From contig DASRDP010000010.1 of the NCBI GenBank assembly GCA_035652535.1, positions 1-62,523 of the forward strand: a stretch of DNA of 62,523 bases. Direction: 5' to 3'. Shown here one piece after another: positions 59,047 to 62,523 of this stretch (positions are counted from its first letter, which is position 1; each line of letters begins with the position of its first letter). Source of the stretch: Chloroflexota bacterium. Lineage in GTDB: Bacteria > Chloroflexota > UBA6077 > SHYK01. The notes beneath the pieces are model-generated. The model did no database searches and had not been told where the DNA came from. It saw only the letters and a list, made by a program, of their open reading frames with translations. Position numbers and translations under genes: made by a program.

Positions 59047-59139
59047 TCCACCGCGTCAGGGGTCGACCAACCGGCTAATAGTATCCGCAGTCCGAGCCGA
59101 GCGGTGGGAGGCCGCGTCGATCGTGCGTGACCTATCGCC

Positions 59140-60462
59140 TCATTCCCGGGCGCGGGCCAGGCACGAGCGAACGCGCGACGCGAGCTGGGGCATCGTGAAG
59201 GGCTTGGTCAGATAGTCGGTCGCCCCGAGCTCGAACCCCTCGCGCAGGTCGCTTTCGGAGTCCATGCTGGTCAGGAGCAGCACCGGCAGATGGGCCGTCC
59301 GCGGGTCGGCGCGGAGCGCCCGGAGGACGTCGAGCCCGCTCATTGTCGGCATAACGATGTCGAGGAGCACGAGGTCCGGCGCCCACTCGAGGACGGCACG
59401 GATCGCCTCTTCGCCGCTGGGCGCCTCGCGAACGGTGTGCCCGTCGCGCTCGAGGGCGAGACGCGCCAGAGCGCGCATGTCGGGGTCGTCGTCGGTCACG
59501 AGGATGCGAGCCGCCGTCGCGACCCGTGCGTGGCTGGGGCCCACAAACTCACCCGAGGTCTCCGTCGACGGCTCCAGGATCAGCTCGCAGCCCTCGAAGG
59601 CGCAGAAGACCTCCATCGCCGGGCTGCGCGCCGCCGCGAGCGCCCGGGCCCGGGCCTCGATCTCCGCCACCATCGCGTCGTCGTGGCGCGGGTCGTGGTG
59701 CGAGAGGGCCAGTCGCCGCACGCCGGCCGCGGCGGCCAGCTCCACGACGTAGTCGAACGTGCTGTGCCCCCACGTCTTCTTTGCCGGGAACTCCTCCGGG
59801 GTGTACTGCGCATCGTGGATGACCAGGTCGGCGTTGGCCATGAAGCGCGCGTGGCGTCGGTCGCCCTGATGGAGGATCGCGTCCACGCGCCCGGGCGGCG
59901 CATCGGACCGCCAGAGGAGGTCCGAAAAGGGCTCGTGGTCCGTCAGACAGGCGACCGCGACGCCGCCCGCTTCGATTCGATAGCCCAGCGTCATCGTCGG
60001 GTGGTGGAGGTACTGGGCGAATACGTGGGCGCCGCCGATCTCGTGGTGGCCCTCGGTCAGCTCGTGGCACGTGATGGACGCCGGGAGCTGGTCTAGCTCG
60101 ACCGGAAAGTGCTGAAACTCCATTTGGCCGGCGAGGGTCTGGTGGAGCGAGCGATTGATGTCCTCCGGGGCATACACGGCGAAGCGATTGCCGTGGACGA
60201 AGAGCGGGCCGAAGAACGGAAATCCCTGGATGTGGTCCCAGTGGGTGTGGGTGAGGAGGATCGTGGCCGAGAGCGCACCCGTCGTCCGCGCCATCAGGGC
60301 GTCGCCGAGCGGGCGGGCGCCGGTGCCGACGTCGAAGATGAACGTCTCGCCGGAGCCGGTCTGAAGCTCGACGCAGGACGTATTTCCGCCAAAGCGGACC
60401 GTGCCCGCGCCCGGTGTCGCGATCGAGCCCCGCGTCCCCCAGAACCGCACCCGCATGCGCAC
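59140..60462 (-). CDS. MBL-fold hydrolase fused to a response-regulator receiver
   Basis: 440 residues. Residues 1-290 are an MBL hydrolase with THTHWDH (His72, His74, Asp76, His77) and the same opening as the gene at 6219-7112 (RVRFWGTRGSIATPG). Residues 318-440 are a complete receiver with Asp368 (LVLLDIVMP) and Lys410 (LTKPF). So hydrolase activity may be controlled by phosphorylation. In the 6-7 kb region the same two modules occur as separate genes. It lies 123 nt after a hybrid kinase with an Hpt domain, which may phosphorylate it. Possible substrates include cyclic nucleotides; not shown. Confidence 0.88.
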   Translation of the reverse strand: MRMRVRFWGTRGSIATPGAGTVRFGGNTSCVELQTGSGETFIFDVGTGARPLGDALMARTTGALSATILLTHTHWDHIQGFPFFGPLFVHGNRFAVYAPEDINRSLHQTLAGQMEFQHFPVELDQLPASITCHELTEGHHEIGGAHVFAQYLHHPTMTLGYRIEAGGVAVACLTDHEPFSDLLWRSDAPPGRVDAILHQGDRRHARFMANADLVIHDAQYTPEEFPAKKTWGHSTFDYVVELAAAAGVRRLALSHHDPRHDDAMVAEIEARARALAAARSPAMEVFCAFEGCELILEPSTETSGEFVGPSHARVATAARILVTDDDPDMRALARLALERDGHTVREAPSGEEAIRAVLEWAPDLVLLDIVMPTMSGLDVLRALRADPRTAHLPVLLLTSMDSESDLREGFELGATDYLTKPFTMPQLASRVRSCLARARE

Positions 60463-60585
60463 CCCCGTCGCACCGCGAAGTATGCCCGTCCGGCCCGGCA
60501 GGCGCTACCTGGGGCGGGTTTCGGGGTAACCCGCGCCCCCGGGGTGCTGAAGGTCCAACCGCCGGCAGCGGTCCGCGACGCCTGT

Positions 60586-62523
<1,938 letters not shown>

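Overview
The window is a GC-rich, densely packed bacterial chromosome segment with many short or overlapping gene junctions and many GTG starts. Gene content suggests a soil or aquatic free-living heterotroph: glycolate oxidase subunits, a tripartite tricarboxylate transporter with COG2159-type amidohydrolases, orphan solute-binding lipoproteins, a family B DNA polymerase, peptide deformylase and QueG. The mix is compatible with Chloroflexota, but there is no rRNA or marker-gene test here, so this is inference. No tRNA, rRNA, CRISPR array, transposase or phage structural gene was found.

Left part (1-28.4 kb). The left edge cuts a streptogramin-lyase-like gene, followed by small metabolic genes (DUF2848, cupin, alpha/beta hydrolase). 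From 2.8 to 14.7 kb lies a concentration of signalling genes, nearly all on the minus strand: a membrane histidine kinase translationally coupled to a disordered membrane-anchored protein; an MBL-fold hydrolase followed by a stand-alone receiver; and an apparent operon of a GntR-HTH protein carrying two receiver domains, a class III adenylate/guanylate cyclase and another receiver. An oligopeptide-type binding lipoprotein and a PolB polymerase sit between them. From 14.7 to 28.4 kb is mostly housekeeping and central metabolism: VOC, cupin, QueG, class I glutamine amidotransferase, peptide deformylase, EVE protein, GlcF/GlcD with RidA and a PLP lyase, thioredoxin reductase with a dual-specificity phosphatase, and a DUF2142 membrane protein.

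Defence locus (28.4-40.8 kb). A minus-strand array reads SNF2-type helicase with C-terminal DUF3883, DarT DNA ADP-ribosyltransferase, DarG macrodomain antitoxin, DUF1156 DNA methyltransferase and DUF499 HEPN/AAA+ ATPase. A HicBA toxin-antitoxin pair lies on the plus strand between the methyltransferase and the ATPase. The helicase stop overlaps the DarT start by 14 nt. This looks like a multi-gene antiviral system whose core triad (helicase, methyltransferase, ATPase) is wired to two toxin-antitoxin modules. It is the most interesting part of the window.

Right part (40.8-62.5 kb). An operon-like run holds a small conserved protein (paralogous to one at 14.3 kb), a tandem UspA protein, a DrrAB-like ABC exporter and a lipoprotein. 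After it come an NMT1-like binding lipoprotein, a zinc-ribbon protein, small regulators, a cold-shock protein, hydrolases, a membrane-anchored GH36-like glycosidase with an NPCBM-like domain and a cysteine-less deiodinase-like protein. A minus-strand catabolic cluster (TctA, TctB, two amidohydrolases, a cysteine-dioxygenase-like cupin) follows. The right edge has an MBL-receiver fusion next to a hybrid histidine kinase that runs off the window. The fusion matches, in one polypeptide, the separate MBL and receiver genes at 5.8-7.1 kb and so links them functionally.
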